A stretch of DNA of 64,000 bases from Lotus japonicus (Eukaryota; Streptophyta; Magnoliopsida; Fabales; Fabaceae): assembly GCF_012489685.1 (NCBI RefSeq), contig NC_080042.1, positions 78,187,093-78,251,092 on the forward strand, in the 5' to 3' direction. Below the pieces are notes generated by a model. It was not told where the DNA came from. It searched no databases and was given only the letters and a program-made list of their open reading frames with translations. This document shows, piece after piece, positions 48,784-61,373 of the stretch; within the stretch, counting starts at the first letter, position 1, and every line of letters starts with the position of its first letter. Made by a program: the position numbers and the translations under genes.

Positions 48784-49773
48784 AATCTCTTCACAACAGG
48801 GTATGGTCAACAATATACATATATTCAGAAAGAAATTCCAGTGTCAAATACACATCAAAAAATACATAAAGTACTAATTTCTTTATTGTACAAACTGACT
48901 CAAGCAATTGACTTACTTACACAAGAAAATTGCCCCACGCTAGTCATGTAAACAAATAATGATCAACTAAAAAAATTATTTTAATCTACTTCCAAGTATG
49001 ATTACCTCTGAAAGCAGTTGATGGTGGGTACATGAAAATCATGATTACTGTTACTTTTGTACTAATTAGTACATTCTATGTATTGATAAGTCAAATAAGT
49101 AAATATCTTACCTGGATCCACACAAAAGAAGATATTAGAAAATAAAATCTGATAAATACCTACTTGTCACATGATAGAAGATCTACAAAGAGATAGAGTT
49201 GAACCTCTTCTCCATGTTCGACAATTAGTAGCAACAACGACGCTGACGCGAAGCCTAACTGCTGCACAAAGTGGGACGAAAACAAGTTTGTCAATTGTTG
49301 AACAGGAAACGAAACAAAGCTCATATCACAAACAATGGAAAGCTGAAAAGAGAAGGAGAGAAAGTGAATCCAAACTAAAAGGAAGAGAATAAGAAAATTA
49401 ATCTTATTATGATAAATTCACGCCTCTGAGAAAAGAAAAACAAAGATCATAACCTGCCCTAACATTTAACAAAAAATTAAATTTCCTCACTCAACAAAAA
49501 ATATTGGGCCCCCTAAAGTTTTATAAAATTATTGGCCCAAAGAGCTAATTTCTAGTTAACCAAAAAAGTTTAACATACTTACAAAAAGAAAAAGAAAAAT
49601 AACATTAATTTCATAAAAAAAACTCTACACAATTAAGACAAATGAAAAAAATCATGTCCAACTCAATCCACATGAAGTAAGTGGACCATCACAACATTCA
49701 AGTAAAACAATTATCTTAAGTTTTTTTTTATAAATATCCAAGTTATCAAATAATGTTAAATTGTTAATACATA
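48784..49773. other. Helitron A3 interior, no gene recognised
   Basis: AT-rich. A plus-strand frame at 49171-49392 has no recognisable domain. Confidence 0.4.
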
Positions 49774-50716
49774 TTTCATCCACAAGTTTCGAACCCTGTA
49801 CCGTTCACACTTAACCCTTTCGATCCCCTACGTCAAATTAGTCGTACCACTTCGGCTAACATTCGAAGAAAAATCTAACTTTCACTTCATATTGAATTCC
49901 AAAGCTAAATAATATCAACTCTAAAATACTATGACATATAATACGAAATATATTGCAATCTTCAAAGTGATCAAAAATATACTCTTAATAGATCTATTTG
50001 TAATAATGTTTCATCCACAAGCTTCGAACCCTGTACCGTTCACACTTAACTCTTTCGATCCCATACGTCAAATTAGTCGTACCACTTCGGCTAACATTCG
50101 AAGAAAAATCTAACTTTCACTTCATATTGAATTTCAAAGCTAAATAATATCAACTCTAAAATACTATGACATATAATACGAAATATATTCTAATCTTCAA
50201 AGTGAATAAAAAATATACTCTTAATAGATCTATTTGTAACAGTGTTTCATCCACAAGCTTCGAACCCTGTAGCATTTACACTTAACTCTTTCGATCCCCT
50301 ACGTCAAATTAGTCCAACCACTTCGGCTAACATTCAAAGAAAAACCTAACTTTCACTTTATATTGAATTTCAAAGCTAAATAATTTCAACTCTAAAAAAC
50401 TATGACATATAATAAGAAATATATTACAATCTTCAAAGTGAATCAAAAATATATTCTTAATAGATCTATTTGTAGAAATGTTTCATCCACAAGCTTCGAA
50501 CTCTGTACCGTTCACACTTAACCCTTTTGATCCCCTATGTCAAATTAGTCCTACCACTTCAGCTAAAGTTCAAAGAAAAAACCAACTTTCACTTCATATT
50601 CAATTCCAAAGTTAAATAATATCAACTCTAAAATACCATGACAAATAATAAGAAGTATATACCAATCTTCAAAGTGAATTAAAAATATACTATTAATAAA
50701 TATACTTGTAACAGTG
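49774..50716. repeat. minisatellite of about 236 bp, four copies
   Basis: Units start with TTTCATCCACAAG at 49774, 50009, 50245 and 50481. Each contains CGAACCCTGTA, CAAATTAGTC and ACTATGACATATAATA (or a close variant). Copies differ by scattered substitutions. The long unit and the absence of short spacers argue against CRISPR-like structure. Confidence 0.92.
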
Positions 50717-52183
50717 TAATAATCTAACTTTTCAAAAATATATCAATTTAACATTTTGCTAACACTACTATACCTTTCAACAATTTCACATATCTATATC
50801 AAATTTTATAAATATGAATAAGTTAGAGGAAACCTTATCACATAAGATTATTTAAAAAATTGCTCCAACCAATCTCATTTTAAGAGGTTAAATTAAAACA
50901 ACAGGATTAAATCGAAAATCTACTGAATAAGGTGAATTACGATAATGCTTTCAAAAAGATAACTTCATCCAAAGGAAGAAGAGAAAAACTATAAATGTTA
51001 ACATATATTTATCTATAACAATCTGGTTAATAAAACTCCACCATAAATGGGTGGCTTAACATATGTGCAACCGTAATATGGACACCTTAATGATTTTTTA
51101 AAAAGCTTTTTTGTACGGGGATATTTTAAAAAGCTAATATCATTTTATTTGTGAATTTAAAAAAAATATTGTTTTGGGATTTTTGATTTTGAAATGCATT
51201 TTATTTTATTCTAATACTAAGTTGAATATTTTTTGGTTTGTTTAATTTTATAGTTATATATTAATAATTGCTTTAAAAAAATTGATTTTTTTAAAATGCT
51301 TTCTTAAAAAACAAAGTTTTATATTGATAAAATAGCAAAACAAAAAAAAGTAAATTGAAAACAATTGCTGGGCCGAGAGGCCCAGTTTTATACATCCAAA
51401 ATACCAAAACAAAAAGAAACCCAATTTCAAATAAAAACAACACCCAAACCATATTTCCTCACATTTTAACCTAGCCGCCCCTCTCTCTTTCTCTCTGATT
51501 CTTCATCTTCTTCTCTCTTCCTCCACATCGGTTTCTTCCTCTCCTCTCCTCTTGTCCCGTCCACCGTTTTCGCCCCCAACCTCCACCAAAGCTTCAATCT
51601 GGACCCAACCCTACCCCAGGCAACGATTTTTTCTTCTTCCTCTTTTTTTCCTCTCTCTTCCACTCCCAACCCAACCGCCACCAAAGCCATGATTTCTCCT
51701 CCAAATCCGAGTCAAGAAGCACCTAGATCGGAGATTTTTACACCGATTATATTTGATACATGCAAGCTCTGAGCTATCCTAGCAAGATTTTTTTTCACCA
51801 AAATCCGAGTCAAGACGCCGGACCGGACATTTTAGCCTCTGAAGATGGATTTTTTTTTTTTATGTAAATATCAATATGCTGTGTAAAAGTTTCCATTTTT
51901 AATGTAAAGTTTGATTTTTTGATGTAAAGTTTGAATCTTTATTAATAAAAATTTGTTTTTGTTTCTATTATTATGGTGCTTCTTCCTCCTTTCACCTCTG
52001 ATTTGCTGATGGGTGTGGAGTTGGTGGTTGTAGCGTATTGTATGAGAGGAAAAGTGAGTGATGGGACTGTGGTTAGTGGCAGTGGTTAGGTGAGGAATTG
52101 AATAACCGTTGGATCAGAAATTGAAATCAATGGCCCAGATTGAAAGTTCTCTTATAAATAGTGATTTCATGTCTCTCTTTTAA
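50717..52183. other. Helitron A3 5' half, possible captured leader
   Basis: Contains a CT-rich block (51470-51700) with phrases like CTCTCTCTTTCTCTCTGATT, then poly-T-rich DNA. No protein is recognised. Confidence 0.35.
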
Positions 52184-52985
52184 GACTATCTCCAATGGTT
52201 TCAACATTCAACACCCTCAACACTCCACTTTTTCTCTTCCCAACACTCCACATCATCTTCTCTCTCCAATTCAACACTTCATTCAACTTTTACCCACTCC
52301 AATGGTTTTTCATTCAACACCCTACCCCACCACTTTTATTTCATATTTTAATTTAATTTTTATATTTTTCTTTTTATGATTTCATAAAATTAAAATTTTC
52401 GATAAAAATTAAATTAAATAAACTATTATCGATTTAATTTAATTTAATGTTTTTTTTATTTAAATTAAATTAAATTAACGTAATATTTTTTTAACGTAAA
52501 TTAAATTAAAACACTTAACAATTAATATTTTTTTAAAAAAATATACACAATAATTTATTTTATTTTATTAACTTTAAATGGAAGAAAAGAAACTAAGCAC
52601 ACAATAAAGATAATAAGATGAATAAGATGATGGAAAACTTGGTTTTTTTTTTTCTGTGTCCAAATCAAACGAACCAAGTCTCTATTTATAGAGAAAAAAA
52701 ATCATGAATTTTGGTAAAAAAATTATATTTAAATTTTTTTTTTTGAATGAAATAATTGAGTTGGAAAGATTAGGATAAACGAAAATCACCCGGACCAATC
52801 AAACGGAGCCACGTGTTGATCTGCAACTCCTCTCTCTCTTCACTGGGTCCCACACGCAGGTTTCAACTATGTTGAAAATTTTCAACACCTCTCTCCTCCT
52901 TTCAACTTTCAACACCACATTTCAACACCATTAATCACCCATTTCAACATTCAACATCACACTTTCAACACCATTGTGCATAGTC
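52184..52985. mobile_element. PIF/Harbinger-like MITE inside the 5' end of Helitron A3
   Basis: The 802-bp element begins GACTATCTCCAATGG and ends CCATTGTGCATAGTC, with TAA on both sides (52181-52183, 52986-52988). Both ends hold repeated CAACATTCAACACC phrases. Its removal restores the Helitron family terminus. Confidence 0.88.
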
Positions 52986-52999
52986 TAAGATGTAGGAGA

Positions 53000-53552
53000 T
53001 AGATTTGTAAAAGTTTATTAATAAAAAATTTAAATGAATTTATTTAGAATAGACGGATAGTGTAAAGTTTTAGAAATAACTAATTATATCTTACTATTTT
53101 AATTTGTACATTTTTAAAATTTTCAATTAAATATGATTGATGTGACAAAATGTGAAATTTAATTAGATGTGTGTAGTCTTTTTACACGGATAATTTAAAA
53201 GTGAAAATAAGAAATGTAAGTAGGAAGTGAAAACAACCAAATATGCCCATAGTTCTTTAACCTATCGTATATTTTTGGCTACAGAATTTTTTTGGATATT
53301 TAGTTATGGATGAGTATTAGATAGATCCATTTCATTTAATTCTAATTTAAACACAATCTAAATAACAGCAGCTAATCAATCAATCACATTTCATTTCATT
53401 ACATGCTTTCCCATCAAGAGAACTTAACGTGAAGCCTGTTTCTGGCATGATGGATGTTCAAGTTCTGAGTGATTAATCCTATTTATGAACAGTAAATGTT
53501 GCAATCTTAGCATTTATTTGACATCAACAAGGTAGAGAAGAAGCTTAAAGCC
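53000..53552. other. intergenic DNA downstream of the AP2 gene
   Basis: No gene recognised. It should contain the AP2 gene 3' UTR. Confidence 0.5.
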
Positions 53553-55652
53553 TCATTCCATAGGGGGAAACATGGTACCATGATACAGTGACAGTGGCAT
53601 TGTTGTTTCTTCTGGGGACTCCAAGTCAGGTAAGCTGTTTCTGTAGGAAGAACACATGTAAGAGGTCTTACATGCCCTTTTATTATTCAAATTCCCTCCA
53701 ACCCCATCATTGCCTTGTTGAGTGTTCTTCAATTCAATTTCTTCAGCTTCTTCATTAGTATAATTCAGATTTCTCTGTGACAATTCTCTAAACACTGAGG
53801 ATTTTAGGAGAAGTCCTAATGCTGTAGAGGAAGGTGATTTGTTGGAAGGACTTAAAGGGGTTGTTACATGTTGGGAAATCTCTTGCTTTTTCTTGTGATC
53901 TTCTAATTCAACTCCAGGGAATGGATGGAGGTTGAAATTGGATACCTTAGTTGTTCCTCTAGTTTGGATGAGGTTAGAGGTTGTAAAGGGTTGGGGATTT
54001 ATACTTGGGGTTTGCTCTTGAGAAGCAGCATTTGAATGAGCACCTGGTCTTAACCATCTAATGTAAGTACTCAAGTCAAAGTTGGTCACTGCATGGATTC
54101 CTCTGTATTCAATTGCTGCAATATCATATGCCCTGGCTGCCTCTTCTTGAGTACCTGTACACAATGATAAGATAGTCTGAGCAACTTAAAAAATAAGCTC
54201 AAAGTAGCTTATATTCAAGCCATAAGCTATTTACATAAGCTCTCATAAACACTTGCATAAACATTGTTATAAAATAAGCTTCAAAAAGCTCTTCCAAATG
54301 GGGTCATAATTTTATTTTGTACATGTGTGTAGACTGAAATGACCAAAGGGATTTATTTTTGTTCATCAAGAGAAACAGGGACATAAGGTTAAGAGGTGAA
54401 AACTCACTGTAAGTTCCAAGGTAGAGATACTTGTTGCCAAACACTCTCCCTATCCTTGCTTCCCATCTTCCATTGTGATGGTGCCTGCAGTCAATTTTCA
54501 GAACCAAAACCTTAGCATTGAAAATTTCCTTGTTGGTAACAGAATGTTGAGTCTGATATCATTAGTTAGAGATTTTTCACCTTGCTACTCCTCTATACTT
54601 TGATACACCTCTAGAAAAACCACTGCTTCTCCTAAAGTACACAAAGAAAGGCATATAAATTAGAAAAAAATAAAATAGTACTACTGCTGTTATCCCTTGA
54701 GGAAACAGGATTACCTTCTCAATGAAGCAAGATATTCTTCTTTTGTTACAGTTTGCATTATCTCAATTTCATTCTCATAAACTGATGCCTGTGAAAATAT
54801 TAGTTAGTAAGTTACCATTACCAAATTAACTTCTTGAATTTTATAGATTAAAGACATACTGGGAAATTGGTGATAGTTGATGTTCCCCAGTACTTGATTG
54901 CAGCCAAATCATAAGCTTTAGCTGCAGCTTCTTCATCATTGTAAGCCCCTGATAAAAAATGTGAATCCAAAGATGTCAGTTTCTTTTATATCAAGTTATC
55001 TATAGAAGACACTGTTGTAATCAAACACTTGAAGTGCTTACCCAAATATACTGTTTCACACCAGCAAAGCAGCAAATGCAGAGTCATAATACAATGAACA
55101 AGTTGTGAGAAATCAAGAAAAGCGGAACAAGAATAAAAGCCAGTGAAAATGAACCAAAGGAAGTGTTCAGCTTCTACCTTGTTTTCCTTTCTTTTTCTGA
55201 GTGGGATTCCAGGTCCCTTTATCCCATAGATGGGCTTCATACCTTCCTGTCCACCTATGTCTGATTCACATGCATATATAATTAGCTTCAAATGAAAAAG
55301 CCAATGAGGCTTCTCCTCATAATTGATTCTGACTCTAGAATCAATTGTAGAAAGATTTTCAGACATTCAATCACAATAAGATGTTCGTGAAGTTCCCATC
55401 TAGAAATATTAATTGGATGGAATCACAATTCACACACCTGCTTACTCCCCTAAACCTTGAGCTTCTCTTCACAGTGGTGGTGGTTAGTTGGTCACCCTGT
55501 GGCTGCAGCTCTTGTCCATTGACCCTTAAAGCTGCCACAGTTGAATCTCTTCTCTTCCTTTTCAAAACCTTACTAGTATTAGCTTCACCTTCAATAATGA
55601 GCATCCTATGACTTTCTAAACTTGATTCAGATTTTACAGAAGCAAACTCCAT
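53553..55652 (-). CDS. double-AP2 transcription factor, WRI3/ADAP-like
   Basis: Eight exons encode 399 residues: 55438-55652, 55178-55260, 55042-55050, 54860-54948, 54715-54788, 54581-54631, 54408-54484 and 53553-54154. All borders are GT/AG and the phases agree. A basic KRKRR stretch lies near residues 31-35. The first AP2 domain covers about 66-132 ([42 protein letters not shown]). The second covers about 168-226 ([39 protein letters not shown]). Exon 3 is a 9-nt micro-exon that supplies VYL, a known feature of WRINKLED-type genes. The linker [19 protein letters not shown] and the end [13 protein letters not shown] fit the WRI3/ADAP branch better than WRI1. Such factors control fatty-acid or cutin genes, or ABA responses, in the nucleus. 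Confidence 0.93.
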
Positions 55653-57738
55653 TATACACTTGTATTACTCACCATGCAAGCAAGACCAATAAATAGGCAA
55701 CACTGTAAAGTGCTATCAGCTTCAAGCTTTGTTGTATCTGTATATACTACAAATTTTTTTGTTTCAAGCTTATATTGTACTTTTGTACTTGAAAACTGTG
55801 TTCTGGAACAAGGACAATAAAATTGTCGATGTTATCATCACCATGAGGCGAATATAATCTGTCCACACCTCATAAAACCAAGCAAGAGACCGCAGATCAC
55901 AGCTTATTCTTGATGTACAAACAAAATTATCATGTGCAATGTAAGAGAATATTTTGTGGAGAATTATCCCAATGTTTAGATGAAACCAAAGTCTATAAAA
56001 GATTATTATATAATATTTATGATCATAAATAGATGATTAAGAATTAGGATATTATAATCATGTTACTTTATCATTTCAACTTCAGATATCTAATCAACTG
56101 GGCATACCAATTTTAGTCTTGTTACCGACTAAGGGATCAAACTTTAATAAGATAATACATGGAAAAAAAATCATGTCACGTGCACTGTTCATGTTATAAA
56201 TTATTTTATGTTATGCTATTTATTTATTTGCAAGGCATAAATTACTTTATGTTAAGTTGGATAATTTTTTTCTGATACTTATATTAACAAATATTTTCAA
56301 CAAAGTTGATATACAACTAGTAATACTGAAGCCGTAAATAAAACTAGTACAAATAAAAGTTTAGTCCCACAAGTCAATTTATCATAAAAGATTTAGATCA
56401 TCAAATAACAGTTCACTCTATCTGCTCAACCAGAAAAGATGGAGTGTACATGGTATATTACATTTACACCCGAATTCCATCCTGTACCCATTTTTAGAGA
56501 GATAGAAATAGAAGAGTGTACATGGAATATATGTGTGAGTGATGTGATAGAAAAATAAAATAAAAATAAGAAAAGCAAATGGATGAAAATTGGATGGAAT
56601 AGACCGTGTGAATGGAACAAAGTTGGATCAAAATATTATCCAGAAAGTGTATGAATACTGAAAAATAACTCCTCACAATCACAAGACATATTTTTTTCGA
56701 ACAAAAAGTGCAATAAAATGTGTTATTTTTCTTCTTCATAGTTTCTAATAAGTACCCAGTTTCCATCCATTCGCATATTCAATCACATTTTGTTTTTAGG
56801 AATGCCAAATTACTAGCTTATTCAGATATGCTTTATGTGAATGGGGGAAGAGAGATGAATAAAGTAAAGTAAATGTGCTTTCACAATTTTATAAATGTTA
56901 AAACAATACACTACAAAGTGGGTTTGGCTTCTGAATTTGAGTCAACAATGTCTATTAGCAGTTTATTTTGTCGTGTGGGATAAATAAGTTTGTGTGATTT
57001 GTCGTCTGTGCTATAATGTGCATAACAAGTGATTGCCTAGTAGTCTTCTTCCAAAAACAAGTTTTTATCATTTTCCTGCTTGTCAATTTGTATCCACTTT
57101 CAATTTCGTCACTAATATTATTGAATAGCAGCAAAGAATTTTTGTTCCTCACGTTTCAAGAACTGTAATTCCTATGAGGGGTAACAAGAAAGCTAGCATT
57201 CATACCACTGACAGAGCAATCAATCCCCTTCGTAGCTCAAAATTAAAAATGCCAAAGATACTAGAGTTGTTGAAAGATAATGACAATTAATAACAAAAAT
57301 GTTATATATTTTGAACCCAATAAACAGGAAAAGCTTCAGCACACATCAAACTAAATGGGTCCTAAAAGAAAATGGAAAACTCCTTGCAATGACATCTTCT
57401 AAGACTGGCACACAAACAACTGAAACTAGGTACCAGCTAGGAAAAACATCCTCACATGGACACCATAGATTTCCTAATGTTAACTTTGTAAGATTTATAA
57501 AACAGATTTTTTTCATATAATTTCCATTTACTAGGAGGAAGAGGAGATCATGTGTAGCTGGTCACCAATTTTTTTTCTTTCTTTTCCTGTAAAAGTAAGG
57601 GAAAACAGACAAGAAAAACTATGACATATTTTCTGAGGACACCATCTTGTTTGCTCTCTCTCTTTTTTATCCCTTTTGCCAAAAGCACTTCTGCATCAAT
57701 GAGGATTAATTTTACAGGAAAGGCAGTAATTTACAAGG
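55653..57738. other. intergenic DNA, AP2 gene promoter side and pectate lyase 3' side
   Basis: AT-rich. Short frames at 56426-56766 and 57299-57520 lack domains. No gene is recognised. Confidence 0.5.
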
Positions 57739-60116
57739 CTAACAAGGCTTTCCAACAGTGCATCGAAGGCTTCCAGCATAACGAGTGAGCCTTCCCACAT
57801 ATGTTCCTGGCTTAGCTTTGATCATGTCTCTCCTTGTGAATGGCCTGTTAGTCAATTCTGGTCCAGCTTGTCTGAAAAATGCGCCGTTCATGTACTCGTC
57901 GTTGATTGATCTCCATTGCCACTTGCTCCACTCTGCCTCCAGAGTGTACTCCCTCTTTGTTATCTTCACCAACACCAAAACACACCAAATTAGTCTTCAA
58001 TTTTGATTAATCATGCCATTTTAATGTGATTCAAGACCACATGCAACTAATAGACTAATCATGCAAAAAATTCAGTTTATTAGCAGGATATTATTAGTGA
58101 CGAAATACGCGCTTCAGAAATTATATATATAAATGGTATCTACCTCTTTGGCATGAATGTTGTCGGGGGCTATGAATCGGTTGCCTTCACTAATAATGGT
58201 AGGATGCATGCTACCACCAATGGCATACATTTCCCAATGAGTGTAGTCATTGTTAACCACATGGACGAAACCCCATCTGCACCTTGGCATCCTCTGGATT
58301 AATCTCTTACCAAAATGGTTGAATGCAAGTGTGATTTGCATTATCTTATCACCCTCATAAGCGTCACTAGCACCAAAAAGCATCACCTGCATCACATGTA
58401 TAAAAACACCAAAATCAAGCAAGGGATTAATTGTTCGTGAATAAAAAATCTAAACAAAGAACAAAATTCGTATAATACAGATATCCGCACAGTGCAGACA
58501 TCTAACAGACACTCAAAATGAGAAAGGAAAAAAAAATAATTGATGTAATATATGTAAGAGTGATATAAAGATAAAATTGCAACGTGGATCGCGGCAACAT
58601 CCGCCGCAAATTCTTAACCCTTAAATTTTACATTAAATAATTCATATTGATTAGTAAAAAGTTGAATTGGTCAAATGTATTTAAACACTTGCGATTTTGG
58701 TGCCCTAGAGGCTGCAAGGGCTATAGAGGATCCGAAGTCAGAATTTTGATGTGTCATCGAGTCGAGTCAAGTGTTTGGATTGTTTGTATGTTTAAGTATT
58801 ATTACTCGAAAAGAAATTAACAATTAATTACCTCATTGTGGTCTGTGAAATGGCCGTTGGAGATGGTAATAGCAGTGGATCCCATGATGGCATCAATGAG
58901 TCCATCTCTGCAGTTTCTCATGGAAACATGGTCAATCCAAACATTGCTAGAGCCAAAAATGGAAATTCCATCACCATCACTCTGTGTCCTAAAACCATAG
59001 TGGTCCTCTGAATCTCTGATAAGTCCACCATTTCCCACTTGACTGTCAAAAATCTTAATCCCATGGACGATCACATTCTTAACATACTGGATCGTAAGAC
59101 CAGCACCATTAGCAATGACAATATCAGCTCCTCTGCCATCAATGGTCTTGTCACTTGAAATCATGAGCTCCTGGTTGAGCCTGATGGTCATGCTGCGAGC
59201 AAAGATGATCCACAAGGGTCCATTTCTTGTAACTGCATACCGAAGGGTACCTGGAATTGGGTTCATCATGTCATTATCTGAGGAATCAGTTACCACGTAG
59301 ATTGGACCATTCTTTCCACCAATGGTGTTTCTTCCAAATCCCTGCACACAATCTGCAAGCTTCTTGCGGTTGTTTGCCCAATTGGGATCACACCTCCAAC
59401 ACCTATCAATGGGGTTTGTTGCCATGCATCGGCCACCTCCACGTCCCCCTAAATGCCTTCTTCCTGTCTTGCCACCAACTATCAGTCTGTTTATCCAAAA
59501 GAAAAAGAACTATGAGGAAAGATAATTTTTTTTAATATATACATAGATAGATGAAGCATGAAGCAGAGGAATACAATTTAAAAGCTTTAGGATGCAGCTT
59601 GAAGCTTGGACAATGCACAAATCTTTTGCGAAAACTCATTTTTTGTGTTGAAATTCAACTTTTTATTGCAACAATGGGGTAATGAGCTCTACACCATTTG
59701 GTCACAGAGACTCTGATACCATGTCTTGAATCAACTGTACCAAAAGCTTAAAGTTGTATTATGATGATAAATGAATAATTTTAATATTTTATTTCTAATG
59801 ATATGTGATGAATTCTTCTAATGGAATTGAACATGTTATGGTATGTTATAGGCTTATAGCATGAAAGTGATAATGATTGATAGGAGGCTCACTGGCTAAT
59901 ACTAGAAGTGAGGTTTCTGGTGACTGCATATGGATCAGGAAAATAAGCTTCTTGGTTTGCCTTTGTAGCATTTAATGCTTTGTCCTTCCAATATGTAGTA
60001 TCAAGCGCCTTCATCTGCCTATCCCAGTAAACCTGGTCCTCTTTGACATTGGCATACAAGGTAGGTATGATGACTACCAAACAGATCACAAGAAGGGAGG
60101 TGTACAAATCTGCCAT
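57739..60116 (-). CDS. pectate lyase, polysaccharide lyase family 1
   Basis: Four exons encode 442 residues: 59903-60116, 58832-59478, 58144-58386 and 57739-57963. The borders are GT/AG, and the first junction is split after one base. Residues 1-22 form a signal peptide ([22 protein letters not shown]), so the enzyme should act in the cell wall, cleaving de-esterified pectin by beta-elimination with calcium. A Gly/Arg-rich link (GGRGGGRC) precedes the conserved [20 protein letters not shown]. The parallel beta-helix core follows, with [44 protein letters not shown] and the catalytic-arginine region [20 protein letters not shown]. Length and motif order fit a full plant pectate lyase. An AT-rich TATA-like run lies at 60265-60278. 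Confidence 0.94.
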
Positions 60117-61332
60117 GATGGTTCTTTTCCAATTGTTTTTTTTTTTCCTTTTAAACTTTTGATTATGGCCAAGGTGAAACAACCTCAGCCAAATTATGGA
60201 AAGAACCTTTCTGGAATGACAGGGGTAATCAAGGTGGCATTGTATAAAGGAGCACTTGATATGAATATATATATATATGGGAGGGGCTATGTGAAGCATG
60301 AAAAGAGAGGAAAACACAGTTCAGAAGCTAAATTTGGGTGGCTTTGGAGAAACATGCGGCTGGCATAATGGTTATCCACTGTCAATGAACAATTTACTTG
60401 TATTCTATCAATAGTAGCCTCCATTGTCATGGCCATCAAAGAAAATAGGTTATATTTGTTTTTGGAACTTGCCACAATGCCACCCATATTTTGCTGCCAT
60501 AACATATTGCAGTTTCCTCCTTGACAGGTAGAAGGTCAAGTTCATAAAAACCATTTCATTTGTTTTGTTTCATACAGAGCACAGAAAGAGAATGAAACTA
60601 GCAACCTAATTAGAATTTAGATTTTCTAATAGTCTTGCAATGACATGCTTGACTTGAGCGTGTGTGAAGGTGGTTATGCATGCATCTTAATTATATGTTG
60701 AGTTATGATTTATTCACACCTAATTATCTATTCCATCTCAATTCCACTTTGTTTATCTTCTATCTCTTTCTTCTTTTCCGATTTCATCACATCACTCATC
60801 TTATAAGTCATTTATCTCTCTTTTCTTCATATTTTCACTAGATGTAAAAGTGTGAATCAAACTTTATTCTACAAGACTACATCTTGATTCATTCACACCT
60901 CATGTTTTTTCTGCTCTATTTTCTATTTCTCTCCCATTTTTTATCATATATCTAATCGCATTTCATATTTTTTCTCTTTTTCTTTTCTCTTTTCTACCTA
61001 TTTCTACCCTTATCTCCCCTCAGCTTCTTTTTCGAGTGTTTACAAGACATTAGCCTTGCAGTTGCAGGTTTAATTCTTCATAATTTTTTTTTTATGTATT
61101 GACCTCTGAGCATTTTGTGCAGATATATATTTTTACAGCAATAGTTCTGTTTAATGATAACTCGATTATCGATGGATAATTTGCATAACTTGTTGAATGA
61201 ACTCAATAAACTGTTTTCTGCCCCAACTTCTTGTCTTTTGCTATTTTAGGAGGATTTGTAACCAGAGATGACCACGTGTATTATGTTTGTGGAGTAAAAA
61301 AAAATGACATTCACGCAACTTGTGAGTTTTAG

Positions 61333-61373
<41 letters not shown>

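Larger units (their letters stand above)
48484..52999 (-). mobile_element. Helitron A3, with minisatellite and a nested MITE
   Basis: On the minus strand the 3' end is hairpin CCGTGC-ATT-GCACGG (48503-48517), then GGGCTAAAATCCTAG, ending at 48484 after plus-strand A 48483. The last 300 bases align with Helitron A1. The 5' end reads TCTCCTACATC at 52999-52989. It is then broken by a Harbinger-like MITE with its TAA duplication. It resumes as TTAAAAGAGAGACATGAAAT and CACTATTTATAAGAG, matching A1 base for base. It has no RepHel coding region. The region 51470-51760 is CT-rich like a gene leader. Confidence 0.88.

Noticed and set aside
49774..50716. Regular repeats considered as a CRISPR-like or satellite array
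   Set aside because: Units are about 236 bp with no short unique spacers, in plant nuclear DNA. It is a four-copy minisatellite inside a Helitron.
59115..59535. Plus-strand frames in the pectate lyase exon 2
   Set aside because: They are antisense shadows of a conserved enzyme exon.
59709..59735. CTCTGATACCA phrase in pectate lyase intron 1, like a retroelement primer-binding site
   Set aside because: There are no LTRs or retroelement coding sequence around it. It is at most a tiny remnant.
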